From positions 310,001-374,000 of the forward strand of contig NZ_CAKMMG010000003.1 of the NCBI RefSeq assembly GCF_927798115.1: 64,000 nt of DNA. Direction: 5' to 3'. Below the pieces are notes generated by a model. The model was not told the DNA's origin, ran no database searches, and saw only the letters and a program-made list of their open reading frames with translations. Shown one piece after another: positions 8,892-17,628 of this stretch; positions within the stretch are counted from its first letter, which is position 1; the number at the start of each line of letters is the position of its first letter. This DNA is from Paenibacillus auburnensis (GTDB lineage: Bacteria; Bacillota; Bacilli; Paenibacillales; Paenibacillaceae). Both the position numbers and the translations under genes were made by a program.

Positions 8892-9953
8892 CTATTCTCC
8901 GGCCAAATCCGCCGTTTCAAGAACTTTGACCGAAGAACGTTCGATTAATTTCGTTGCCAGCAATATTTGTTCCGGAACAGTCCCAGGATGCTTGATTCGT
9001 TCTAGAATAGTCTTAACTGCTCTTGAGCCCATATGTTCTTTCGGTACCTGGACCGTCGTCAGTTTGGGTATCATGAATTCAGACAGTGATAAATCATCGA
9101 AGCCAATGACCGAAAAATCTTCCGGACAACGGTATCCCCATTCCATCAAATAACGCAGTGACTCAATTGCCAGCATGTCATTGGCACAGAAGAATCCGGT
9201 AACCTGCTGCCCGGTTATAGACAAACGGAGCTTATCCATAAATTCGGAATTTATGTAATTCCCTCTGCCGCTGACGCCGACACCCCGTACCCAAGTTATA
9301 CTGACCTGATCTTGACTAGCCGCATTATGATGCTTAACCGCCTCTTCGAATCCCCTGTCCCGTTCTTTAAAGCTCCACGCCGTTTCAACATCTCCCACAA
9401 AAGCAAGTCTGCGGTGCCCGCTTTCTATCAACCTCTTGGTGGCATTATAGGCTCCAATGTAATTATTCGCGAGAATATGGTCATGCTCTGCATTCTGGAC
9501 ATTCGAATCCACCAGCACAAACGGCAACTCTATTGCCTCCAGGGCTTTCATGTACGGTTCTGGAATATGCCCGAGCAGCAAGGCACCGTCAGACTTCGAC
9601 TCGCTAATGCTGGATGGCAGCCCCTCTTCAGGGTCTAGTGAAATATTAATTCCGGACAAAATCATACTGAAATCATAAGCTGATAGCTCCTTGTCGATAC
9701 CGCGTATGATTTTTCCCCAGTATTCAATATCATCTAAATAGGCTTCCGGCATCAGCACAGCGATATTGCCGGTCTTGGTAAATTGAGATGATTTACGCAG
9801 CTTGTCAAAACGGTATCCCATATCCTGAGCCATTCTCCATATTTCCTCACGGGTACTATTATTGACTGCAGGATCGTTAGAGAGCGCTTTGGACACAAGA
9901 GCTTTAGACACTCCGACCTGCTCGGCAATCATCTGTAAGGTGACCTTCTTCAA
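8892..9953 (-). CDS. LacI-family transcriptional regulator
   Basis: 353-residue DNA-binding regulator. The N-terminal LacI helix-turn-helix is VTLQMIAEQVGVSKALVSKAL (residues 4-24) with hinge residues to about 60. The C-terminal periplasmic-binding-like effector domain carries FFCANDMLAIESLRYLMEWG and DFSVIGFDDLSLSEF. The start is TTG 9953, supported by AAGGAG 8 bases upstream and by the helix-turn-helix beginning only three residues later. It has its own promoter and terminator. Its position between the GH130 gene and the transporter operon makes it the likely local regulator; the GTTTAAT palindromes at neighbouring promoters are candidate operators. Ligand unknown; mannobiose or mannosyl-glucose is a guess. 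Confidence 0.9.
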   Translation of the reverse strand: MKKVTLQMIAEQVGVSKALVSKALSNDPAVNNSTREEIWRMAQDMGYRFDKLRKSSQFTKTGNIAVLMPEAYLDDIEYWGKIIRGIDKELSAYDFSMILSGINISLDPEEGLPSSISESKSDGALLLGHIPEPYMKALEAIELPFVLVDSNVQNAEHDHILANNYIGAYNATKRLIESGHRRLAFVGDVETAWSFKERDRGFEEAVKHHNAASQDQVSITWVRGVGVSGRGNYINSEFMDKLRLSITGQQVTGFFCANDMLAIESLRYLMEWGYRCPEDFSVIGFDDLSLSEFMIPKLTTVQVPKEHMGSRAVKTILERIKHPGTVPEQILLATKLIERSSVKVLETADLAGE

Positions 9954-9983
9954 TTGTCTTGCTCCTTACGAATTATTTTCTTA

Positions 9984-10012
9984 AGCATACTTTTTCTTTA
10001 AACTTTTTTCAA
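9984..10012 (-). promoter_or_regulatory. Promoter of the LacI-family regulator gene
   Basis: Minus strand -35 TTGAAA (10007-10012), 17-bp spacer, -10 TATGCT (9984-9989). The spacer contains GTTTAAAG, a partial match to the element at the other promoters, so autoregulation is possible. Confidence 0.5.
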
Positions 10013-10020
10013 CACAAAAA

Positions 10021-10068
10021 CCCTTGAATGACCGGCAGCAAAATGCACGTGCCGGTTCATTTCAAGGG
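10021..10068 (-). terminator. Terminator after the upstream GH130 gene
   Basis: Long hairpin with outer stem CCCTTGAA (10021-10028) and TTCAAGGG (10061-10068), inner pairs ACCGGCA/TGCCGGT, and TTTTTG after it in the minus direction. Confidence 0.8.
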
Positions 10069-10084
10069 CGCTTATGACCTAACC

Positions 10085-11329
10085 TTAATTCAAGATAGAA
10101 CCTTGATGAAGCTGTTTACCTTCCTTATCATACTGGCGGATATGGTTTACCAACTCCTCCAGGTTAACCCAGGCTATCCCTACTTTTTGATCTGCTGCAC
10201 CATAAGACATAATTAATTCACCGTTTAGGATCACTCCCCCGGTAGTAAAGAGACATGGAGTCGGATAATCGGAAGGCATTTCCCATTCCCTTTCCGCGTA
10301 CATAAGCCTGTCGGGACAGCGGTGAATTAAGACCGGATAGTCATTGTCCTGCTCTTTAATAATCATAAAAGATTGTGTGTACCCGAATTCCACATTTTTC
10401 TTCCCATGATAAGGGACAAGCCATTCCCCCTCTCCCACCTTAACAGGAGGCCAGCTCGCCCCTACCCGATTTTCCTCCCAATCAAAGATTGGCGAAGCAA
10501 GCAAACGGTGCTCTGCCTTAGGTGAGGCAAAATCCTCAATGGCTTCTGCCGCCGCCAAGTAAATAGATGGCTTCTTTATACGTTCTCCTTCCGGGAATGG
10601 CAGAACATTCATAGGCCTGTGAAGCATTAAGTACTGATGTTTACCGCCTATCTTCATTTTCTCAGGAAACAGAAACACATCCCGGTTATCACTGACATCG
10701 CCTTCTGTAAGCGGACCTATATAATCAAAGGCTTCTTCATAGTTTCCGTGCTTCAACTTCTGCAAATCCAATTTATACAGTACAGTTACTGTATCATTGG
10801 AACGGGCCGTTCTGATAAACGGGTCTTCATCGCTTGCTAGGGAAATCCAGTCTGGCACATACTCATACCGTGTTTCTACCGGCGGATCCTGATCACTAAG
10901 CCAGTAAGGCCCTGGAGGAAACACCCGGCAGGCAACCGTTACATAAAGTTCACCCTCAACCGGGAAAATACGCGGATCCTCAATGCAGCCGTTGGCATAG
11001 TTTCTAACCCTGTTCCCGTGAATATCTGTAATGTAAAGCTCATGCTCCTCGTAGCCAAGCACTGGTGCCAGAGCGGGTTTAGAGAAATCCGCATCCCATG
11101 TCTTGCCCAAGTCATCACTTTTGGCATATCCCAAAAATATAGGATAAGGATCATGACTGCCCTCTCTCCTCTTCTGCGGCCACGGTCCTGTCGCACGGAA
11201 GAGCATATGAATCGTATCCGAATCCGGGTCTTTGACAATCGCGGGATTCAGGACCATTTTGTCAGCCCATGCACAGCCAGGCACTGGCTCCAAGGCAGGT
11301 TTATCCAAGTAACGAAATTGTGGTTTCAT
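10085..11329 (-). CDS. GH130-family phosphorylase or hydrolase, subfamily not assigned
   Basis: 414-residue five-bladed beta-propeller of family GH130. Key motifs are LNPAIV (residues 27-32), MLFRATGP, NGCIEDPRIF with the catalytic Asp at about 118, NRVGASWPPVK, WLVPYHGKK, and TPCLFTTGGVILNGE near the end. These differ clearly from subfamily 1 (gene at 4350-5522) and from the usual GGPPP pattern of subfamily 2 mannooligosaccharide phosphorylases. It may act on longer or differently linked mannosides, by phosphorolysis or hydrolysis. ATG 11329 has AGGAGG directly upstream; the in-frame codon at 11368 lacks one. It is transcribed alone, from a promoter with the same type of upstream palindrome as the transporter operon, which ties it to the same regulon. 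Confidence 0.85.
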   Translation of the reverse strand: MKPQFRYLDKPALEPVPGCAWADKMVLNPAIVKDPDSDTIHMLFRATGPWPQKRREGSHDPYPIFLGYAKSDDLGKTWDADFSKPALAPVLGYEEHELYITDIHGNRVRNYANGCIEDPRIFPVEGELYVTVACRVFPPGPYWLSDQDPPVETRYEYVPDWISLASDEDPFIRTARSNDTVTVLYKLDLQKLKHGNYEEAFDYIGPLTEGDVSDNRDVFLFPEKMKIGGKHQYLMLHRPMNVLPFPEGERIKKPSIYLAAAEAIEDFASPKAEHRLLASPIFDWEENRVGASWPPVKVGEGEWLVPYHGKKNVEFGYTQSFMIIKEQDNDYPVLIHRCPDRLMYAEREWEMPSDYPTPCLFTTGGVILNGELIMSYGAADQKVGIAWVNLEELVNHIRQYDKEGKQLHQGSILN

Positions 11330-11404
11330 AAGTTCCTCCTCAATAAAAATCGAATCCCTTCTGAGCATCTCACTATTTTGTTAGTGCACAACACTCACGA
11401 ACCC

Positions 11405-11457
11405 ACTTTATCACAGACATTCATTTCTTTCAATTAATTTTAACTGTTTAATGAAAC
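11405..11457 (-). promoter_or_regulatory. Promoter of the GH130 gene with GTTTCATTAAAC element
   Basis: Minus strand -35 TTGAAA (11428-11433), 17-bp spacer, -10 TAAAGT (11405-11410) with extended TGTGA. The element GTTTAATGAAAC (plus-strand reading, 11446-11457) lies 12 bp upstream of the -35. The remaining bases to 11572 are AT-rich with no gene visible. Confidence 0.6.
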
Positions 11458-11572
11458 TTTATGAAATTTAATTTAAGATATACGATTTTCATCTTTTCTA
11501 TATGCCCTACTGTTTTGTGCCTTAATAACTTTGATTCTCAAGTTTCCTTACTCTAAAGCTTATATTGAAAAC

Positions 11573-11601
11573 AAAAAGCAACTCATCCGCAGATAAGTCG
11601 C
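11573..11601 (-). terminator. Terminator after sigK fragment, copy 1
   Basis: Stem GCAACTCATC (11578-11587) with GATAAGTCGC (11592-11601), with G-U wobbles, followed by T's in the minus direction. The same terminator follows copy 2 at 17601-17628. Confidence 0.65.
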
Positions 11602-11645
11602 TAAGTAAAGGACCTTTTATTACCGAATATTACTCTGTAAATCGG

Positions 11646-12176
11646 TTACCGCTTCGCCTTATAAAACTCATGATAAAGCTTCATTAGCGCCCTTTTCTCT
11701 ATCCGTGACACATAACTCCGCGAAATCCCCAACTCCTTCGCAATCTCCCGCTGCGTCCTTTCTTCCCCGCCGGTGTCGAGGCCAAACCGCCCAACCACCA
11801 CTTCCTTCTCCCGGTCATCCAGAATATCGAGATTGCGGTAAATCTTGCTCTTCTCGATCTTCAGATCCACTTCTTTAACGATATCATCTGCGTCAGAACC
11901 GAGGATATCGATTAGTGTAATCTCATTGCCTTCCTTATCTGTCCCTATCGGATCATGCAGGGATACATCTTTTTTGGTCTTTTTAAGCGATCTCAAATGC
12001 ATGAGGATTTCATTCTCGATACAACGGGCGGCAAAAGTGGCGAGCTTGGTACCTTTGTTGGGGCGGTAGCTCTCGATGGCTTTGATCAACCCGATGGTGC
12101 CGATGGAGATGAGGTCCTCCATGTCTTCGCCGGTGTTGTCGAATTTTTTGAGGTTATGGACACGATGCGATGTCAA
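11646..12176 (-). CDS. sigK: Sporulation sigma factor SigK, C-terminal fragment (copy 1)
   Basis: 176 residues covering most of sigma regions 2 to 4 of Sig[21 protein letters not shown] (region 2.1-2.2), [20 protein letters not shown] (2.3-2.4), and the region 4 helix-turn-helix [19 protein letters not shown]. Full-length SigK is about 235 residues; the first 65 or so, including the pro-sequence, are missing. Upstream of KKFDN the usual LVAHIV is replaced by MTSHRVHNL. The start is a TTG with a weak site (AGGTG), so it may not be translated. The break inside sigK recalls skin-type intervening elements, though the breakpoint is not that of B. subtilis. The protein is identical to copy 2 from VHNLKKFD onward although the DNA differs at many third positions. 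Whether it is a decayed remnant or a 3' cassette to be rejoined cannot be decided here. Confidence 0.75.
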   Translation of the reverse strand: MTSHRVHNLKKFDNTGEDMEDLISIGTIGLIKAIESYRPNKGTKLATFAARCIENEILMHLRSLKKTKKDVSLHDPIGTDKEGNEITLIDILGSDADDIVKEVDLKIEKSKIYRNLDILDDREKEVVVGRFGLDTGGEERTQREIAKELGISRSYVSRIEKRALMKLYHEFYKAKR

Positions 12177-12330
12177 TCTGCACCTAAATGAATAAATGTT
12201 GTCGTATTTTTGTTGTCCGTAAGTTAATACATACCAAGCAATCCAATATTTCTATATAATTGATGCATCAATCGTAAATCAAAACAAACTTTCCGAAATG
12301 TGCTAAACCTTAATGAACAGGAGGTTTATT

Positions 12331-15300
12331 ATGCTGGATATAACAGGAAATGATATTGCAGAACTGAATGACTCAGACCTTAGATCACTTATTGGTTTAC
12401 TCTGTGAAGCAGAACTGCGAATTAAGGGATTACCAATTGCAGGAGTTACTTGGGGTGGAGACCAAAATGCCGGTGATGGTGGTATAGATGTTCGTGTAGA
12501 AGTATCTTCTGTCTTACATGATGACGGTTTCATTTCTAGATCGAATACGGGATTTCAAGTAAAAAAGCCCGATATGCCAAGAAATGCAATTATCGAGGAA
12601 ATGCGACCAAAAAATCAACTTAGACAGGTTATTAAAGACTTGGCAGATAATAAAGGCGCCTACATTATTGTTAGCAGCCAAGGCTCCACTGCCGACTCAG
12701 CTTTAAGAAGCCGCAAGGCAGCTATGCAAAACGCTGTTGCTGACTACCCAAACGCAACTCAACTGAAGGTCGACTTCTTTGATCGTGGACGCATTGCCAG
12801 TTGGGTTCGTGCCCATCCTTCTATTATTTTGTGGGTACGTCAAAAAATAGGTCGTTCTATTCAAGGATGGAAATCATATGACAACTGGGCAAATTGTCCA
12901 GGGGGAAAGGAAGAAGCCTATATTACGGATGAGCAAGTTCGGTTATATAATTCCTCTGGTTTAAATTCCGAAGCCCTTTCCGTAACAGTAGGCATAAATC
13001 AAATACGGAATACTCTTAGTCGTCCAGGCTCCTCAGTTCGTTTAGTAGGATTATCAGGAGTCGGAAAAACACGCTTAGTGCAGTCTTTGTTTGACGAACG
13101 AATTGGTCAAAATCCACTTAATACTTCCCATGTATTTTATTCAGATATTAGTGACAGTCCCCTTCCCGATCCGAGAAATTTTGCAGAAATGCTAGGTGCT
13201 CTTCAAAAACGAATAATTCTAGTAATTGATAATTGTCCACCAGATTTACACAGGAGATTAACTTCCATATGTTCGGCAGCTGGAAGTCAGCTCAGCCTTC
13301 TCACGGTCGAATATGACGTAAGAGATGATCAACCTGAAGAAACTGAAGTCTATCGTTTAGATCCAGCTTCCCGTGATTTAATTGAAGAGGTCATCCTCAA
13401 TCGTTTTGCTCATATAACTCAAATTGGTGCCAGAATGATCGCTGAATTTGCAGGCGGAAATGCACGTATTGCCATTGCGTTAGCAAAGACAATTGAAAGG
13501 GGGGAGGATATTTCTCAATTGAGAGATTCCGATCTTTTTGAAAGATTATTTCAGCAAAGGCATTTACCCGATAACAGACTTCTTAAGGCAGCGGAAGTTT
13601 GTTCACTCGTATACTCTTTTGACATGCGTACTGAAGCTGAAAATAATGAACTAAAATTACTAAGCACCTTGGCGAGTCTAGATATTCGTGAACTTTACGA
13701 AAACATCGTCGAACTCAAACGGCGTGAACTTGTTCAGCAGCGAAGTTACTGGCGGGCAGTGCTTCCTCAAGCGATTGCAAATAGACTTGCAGAAAGAGCG
13801 CTTCAGAATATACCTACTAATATTATTACTGACACTTTTTTAAACAGTGGATCCGAGAGACTGCTAATATCGTTCACAAGACGACTAGGCTTTCTGCATA
13901 ATTCACAAACAGCGCTGCAAATATCTAGAGAGTGGCTTTCAGAAACGGGTTTGCTTGGAGATGTTATGAATTTAAATCAGCTTGGCATTACCTTACTAAG
14001 AAACATAGCTCCGGTAGAGCCTACTTCAATTTTATCTCTTCTTGAGAGATTAACTGATAAGGAGGAATGTCATCTATTTTTTTCGCGTGAAAATATTTAT
14101 TTTGATGAATTCACTAGGCTCCTTAGGTCAATAGCATATGATCCACTTTTGTTCGAAAGAGCTTCTCATCTTCTATGCTGCTTCGCTTTGACAGAAACAC
14201 CTGACGAAAATAATAATTCCATAAGGAGATTGCTAAAGTCTCTGTTCAATATTCACCTCTCGGGAACACATGCAACCCCTGAGCAGCGACTAAAAATAAT
14301 CTCATCCCTACTAAATTCTGACTCAGAGAACCGAGTTGATTTAGGCTTATCACTGTTAGAAGCATCGCTGGAAGCATGGCACTTCACATCTTCTTATGGC
14401 TTTGAATTTGGGGCTAGAGCAAGAGATTATGGCTGGTTACCTAGAAGTAATGAGGATGTGAATCATTGGTACAAGACATTTCTTGATTACCTTTTACCCC
14501 TTGCTGGTTTTGAAAACGCATTAGCCTCTAAGCTTCGAGATCTCTTGGCTGTAAAATTTAGAGGGTTGTGGACTAAAGCTGCAATGTATGATGAGTTAGA
14601 AACGGTTATCAATTATATTTCTGCGAAGCATACATGGAATGATGGTTGGACAGCGGTTAAAAGCACTCTTCGGTTTGATGGAAAAGAAATGGCTCCAAAT
14701 GTTGTAATCAGACTAAATAACTTAGCAGATATTCTTGCACCTATTACTCTGCTTGACAAAGCAAGATTATACATACTTTCTAGTCATAAAAATAGCATTG
14801 ATCTAATTGATACAATTGATAAAGACTCAGATTTAATGGAGGGTGTAGCCACTTTACATGCAATCACCTGCGGTTTAGGAAAAAAAGTTGGGGGGAATAC
14901 GGCGTGGGTAGATGAATTACTACCAGATCTTTTAAGCCATGAGGGGACAAGAATATTTGATTTTGGAAAAGGGCTTTCGGAAAGTACCTATAATTCCGAG
15001 AATTTATGGGCGAATATGCTGAAACAGTTATACTCTATACCTGAATCGAAGCGTAACTACCAACTACTTCGTGGTTTCTTGAATGGGCTTTCTAATACTA
15101 ATAACGAGTTGTGTGAAAAATTATTGGATGAAGCTATAACTGATCAACTCTTATCTTCAGTTTTTCCTATTATTCAAATGAGTATAAATATTGATAAAAA
15201 AGGATTAAATCGGATAAAGAAAGCACTTGAGCTTGAACATACTCCAGTTTGGATGTATAGAAATTTAAAACTTGGAAGGACATTAGATGATGTAAGTGAT

Positions 15301-16131
15301 AATGATTTTTGTGAATTAGTAGAAATCATTGCCTCAAAAAGTGAAGGCGATAATATTGCGATTGAAATTCTTCATATGAGAATTCATGGGATTGAAAAGG
15401 GAACGTTTAGTGAAAAGATTATGGAATTGGGACAAAAGCTACTCCTTCAATACTCCTTTACTCGTACTAATATGACTCACAAAGATTATGAGCTAGGTGT
15501 ATTAGTAGAATACTGTTTCTACACCGCTGAAACTCAAGAGAATATGAGAGTAGTAGCCGACAAAATAGCTGCAGAGTTAGAAAATCATTATTTTTTCCCG
15601 ACAGACTATGATCACATCTTAAAGGCGATTGCCTTAACACACCCATTAATTTTCCTCAATGTTTTTTTATTAAATAAAGAAGTAAACTATGGGCTAACTC
15701 GACTAATTTCTGATGATATTCATTCTTTTATTAACCCAATGTCTGTCATTGAAGACGATGTGGTTCTTTCTTGGTGTAATATTAATCCGGAAGTCAGATA
15801 CCAACTAATCGCATCAGTTCTTTTGCCTTATAAGAATAATGAACACAGAATCGGGTGGACCCCTATCGCCACTACTTTGATTAAAGAATCATCTAATCCA
15901 ATTTTAGTTTTGAAGCAGTTTAAGCGCCGTTTCAGACCTAACTCATGGAGTGGTTCTCGGGCAGATTTAATGGAAAGATTCATTCCTTTAATATCACAGC
16001 TAAAAGATCATGACGACGCCATTGTTTCACAATGGGCAATACAGGAAGAAAGAACATTCATCGAAGAAATTCGTACTGAGCGCGAATGGGAAATGGCTCA
16101 AGATCGAGAACACGACGAACGTTTTGAATAG
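12331..16131 (+). CDS. STAND-type NTPase with N-terminal restriction-endonuclease-like domain (Avs-like candidate antiphage protein)
   Basis: 1,266 residues. Residues 1-175 look like a PD-(D/E)xK/Mrr-type nuclease: Glu27, then GDGGIDV with Asp53, then FQVKK with Gln76-x-Lys78. From about 215 there is a P-loop NTPase with Walker A GLSGVGKT (240-247) and Walker B RIILVIDN (294-301), followed by a winged-helix-like region. The last 750 residues are alpha-helical and repeat-like without a recognisable enzyme. This order (nuclease effector, STAND NTPase, helical sensor) is that of Avs antiphage proteins, whose C-terminus senses a viral protein. ATG 12331 is chosen over the codon at 12313 because AGGAGG lies 6 bases upstream. 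The gene is AT-richer than the surrounding sugar genes, lies between two sigK fragments, and has its own terminator, all consistent with horizontal acquisition. Function is inferred from architecture only. Confidence 0.75.
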   Translation: MLDITGNDIAELNDSDLRSLIGLLCEAELRIKGLPIAGVTWGGDQNAGDGGIDVRVEVSSVLHDDGFISRSNTGFQVKKPDMPRNAIIEEMRPKNQLRQVIKDLADNKGAYIIVSSQGSTADSALRSRKAAMQNAVADYPNATQLKVDFFDRGRIASWVRAHPSIILWVRQKIGRSIQGWKSYDNWANCPGGKEEAYITDEQVRLYNSSGLNSEALSVTVGINQIRNTLSRPGSSVRLVGLSGVGKTRLVQSLFDERIGQNPLNTSHVFYSDISDSPLPDPRNFAEMLGALQKRIILVIDNCPPDLHRRLTSICSAAGSQLSLLTVEYDVRDDQPEETEVYRLDPASRDLIEEVILNRFAHITQIGARMIAEFAGGNARIAIALAKTIERGEDISQLRDSDLFERLFQQRHLPDNRLLKAAEVCSLVYSFDMRTEAENNELKLLSTLASLDIRELYENIVELKRRELVQQRSYWRAVLPQAIANRLAERALQNIPTNIITDTFLNSGSERLLISFTRRLGFLHNSQTALQISREWLSETGLLGDVMNLNQLGITLLRNIAPVEPTSILSLLERLTDKEECHLFFSRENIYFDEFTRLLRSIAYDPLLFERASHLLCCFALTETPDENNNSIRRLLKSLFNIHLSGTHATPEQRLKIISSLLNSDSENRVDLGLSLLEASLEAWHFTSSYGFEFGARARDYGWLPRSNEDVNHWYKTFLDYLLPLAGFENALASKLRDLLAVKFRGLWTKAAMYDELETVINYISAKHTWNDGWTAVKSTLRFDGKEMAPNVVIRLNNLADILAPITLLDKARLYILSSHKNSIDLIDTIDKDSDLMEGVATLHAITCGLGKKVGGNTAWVDELLPDLLSHEGTRIFDFGKGLSESTYNSENLWANMLKQLYSIPESKRNYQLLRGFLNGLSNTNNELCEKLLDEAITDQLLSSVFPIIQMSINIDKKGLNRIKKALELEHTPVWMYRNLKLGRTLDDVSDNDFCELVEIIASKSEGDNIAIEILHMRIHGIEKGTFSEKIMELGQKLLLQYSFTRTNMTHKDYELGVLVEYCFYTAETQENMRVVADKIAAELENHYFFPTDYDHILKAIALTHPLIFLNVFLLNKEVNYGLTRLISDDIHSFINPMSVIEDDVVLSWCNINPEVRYQLIASVLLPYKNNEHRIGWTPIATTLIKESSNPILVLKQFKRRFRPNSWSGSRADLMERFIPLISQLKDHDDAIVSQWAIQEERTFIEEIRTEREWEMAQDREHDERFE

Positions 16132-16578
16132 CTAACGCCCACTTATTGTTGTTTTCTAAACGTTGACTTAATGGGATATGCTGAAAACAGACTGCCTGAT
16201 CATTTGGCAGTCTGTTTCATTAAATCTGTTATTTCTTCACGATCTAGTTTACAAAACTTGCACTCCCCTCATGCGTGTTCTATTCTCGACCCTTGAAACG
16301 TACCATCACAAGCTGTCCAACCCACCATAAATTCACGCTGCTTCTGATCTACGCTGGTGGTGACGAGACTGAATCAGCCAATCATAAAATATTCTATTTC
16401 TAAACATCGAGGACATCCAGGTTGGGGAAGAGTCTTTAGATCCACTTCTTCAAGGACTTCAACAACCAACTAAACCTAGAAAATTTTTATTCTATGTGAT
16501 CTTGATGCCCTATTTACTGAAACAAAAATTTATGCAGCTCGTATGTACAACATATAAATAAGGGAGCGAAGAAATTTT
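16132..16578 (+). other. Intergenic region of the island with terminator 16185-16217
   Basis: A 12-bp perfect stem AAACAGACTGCC (16185-16196) / GGCAGTCTGTTT (16206-16217) forms the terminator of the STAND gene. From about 16250 to 16560 I see no intact reading frame and nothing I can name; it may hold decayed sequence and the promoter of the following membrane protein gene. Confidence 0.6.
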
Positions 16579-17292
16579 ATGAACAATGCGTTAGCATGGG
16601 TGGCTATTTTTATCGGGTTAATTGTACCAATACTTTCTATACTATACTTACCAAAAACTAAGGGTGAATTATTCTTCTATTCATATTTGCCAAGTATTTT
16701 TATGTCCTTGATATTTATAACCATAGGACTGAGATACAGCACATGGGCACCTATTCATCAAAAAGTAGGAGTATATATCTTTACGATATATTTTCTTGAG
16801 TTATCCTTCTCCTCCTTTTTCTTTATTTTTTATGTCTGCAAAGAGATGCTTCGACAGCTTGTTTCTCCAAACCCTTGGGATGCAATAAACAAAAAAGCTT
16901 CATTATTTATTCGATTTTTTTTAGTGACTATCTTCATGCTTTTATCTAGTTTTATGTTTTCACCGTTGTATAGTCTATGGAATATCCTTTCAACCCACAA
17001 CATAGAGCTTGGTATAGGTGATGCCTTCTATTATGGCATATCAGTTGTTTATTCAATACCTCAGACGGGATTGTTTCAGCAGTTTCAGCATGAAGTAAAC
17101 AGCGATATAATGCTAAGGATCATTCAGGTGGTGCATATATTAACCACAAAGCTAATTGAATTCATAGTTTTAGGCTTCATTATTAGTCAAATTAAGGATC
17201 TATTGTTATCAAAAGAAACGCCTGAAGCAAGCTCTAACTGTGATGAACAACACCTCCTTAGAAATACGCGGAGCCGCAGGATACATAATTAA
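16579..17292 (+). CDS. Multi-pass membrane protein with pore-loop-like segment (possible ion-channel-like protein)
   Basis: 237 residues, strongly hydrophobic. Predicted helices lie at about 4-24, 29-53, 63-90 and 108-130, and a last helix at about 176-200. Between the last two is IGDAFYYGISVVYSIPQTG (about 143-161), whose layout resembles the pore helix and filter region of two-helix ion channels (Ion_trans_2), but without a canonical TVGYG filter. The C-terminal 35 residues are polar. The ribosome binding site (AAGGGAG) is rather far, 12 bases, from the ATG. It is in its own transcription unit after the STAND gene terminator and inside the sigK-fragment-bounded island. I do not recognise a specific family; a role in the same defence island is conjecture. 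Confidence 0.6.
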   Translation: MNNALAWVAIFIGLIVPILSILYLPKTKGELFFYSYLPSIFMSLIFITIGLRYSTWAPIHQKVGVYIFTIYFLELSFSSFFFIFYVCKEMLRQLVSPNPWDAINKKASLFIRFFLVTIFMLLSSFMFSPLYSLWNILSTHNIELGIGDAFYYGISVVYSIPQTGLFQQFQHEVNSDIMLRIIQVVHILTTKLIEFIVLGFIISQIKDLLLSKETPEASSNCDEQHLLRNTRSRRIHN

Positions 17293-17342
17293 GTTCAGAT
17301 AGCGAGTTTATTTAACTTAGAAGCAATACTTGGCTTTTACTA

Positions 17343-17377
17343 AAAAAGAGTGCCAGCAGTAACTGCGCACTCTTTTT
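17343..17377 (+). terminator. Terminator after the membrane protein gene
   Basis: Stem AAAAAGAGTGC (17343-17353) with GCACTCTTTTT (17367-17377); the second arm ends in the T-run. Bases 17378-17600 contain only short broken reading frames, possibly a decayed small gene on the minus strand. Confidence 0.8.
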
Positions 17378-17600
17378 ACTATCGAAAAATGATGACTTAC
17401 GATCGGAGGATCTTCCACCCACTACATATCTTTCGTCTTCCGGACCTTCATCTAAATTGATTTCGCTTTGGAATGGGCTTAGAACCTTCTCATTATCATC
17501 ATAATTACGTAGCAGTTGGATAGCAGGTCATATATTTCCGGGTATACTATAACCGATGGCTCCTTCTTCTCGCTCTGCTCTGAGTTGATTTATGTAAAGA

Positions 17601-17628
17601 AAAAGCAACTCATCCTTAGATAAGTCGC
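17601..17628. terminator. Terminator after sigK fragment, copy 2
   Basis: Stem GCAACTCATC (17605-17614) with GATAAGTCGC (17619-17628), T-runs on both sides, so it could act in both directions. It is the counterpart of 11573-11601. Confidence 0.7.

Larger units (their letters stand above)
11573..12176 (-). repeat. Direct repeat unit A (sigK 3' segment plus terminator)
   Basis: This segment is repeated in the same orientation at 17601-18180, about 5.4 kb away. By hand alignment of about 525 coding bases the two differ at about 36 positions (roughly 7%). Homology stops abruptly about 25 bp upstream of the AAAAAATTCGAC junction inside sigK. Confidence 0.85.
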
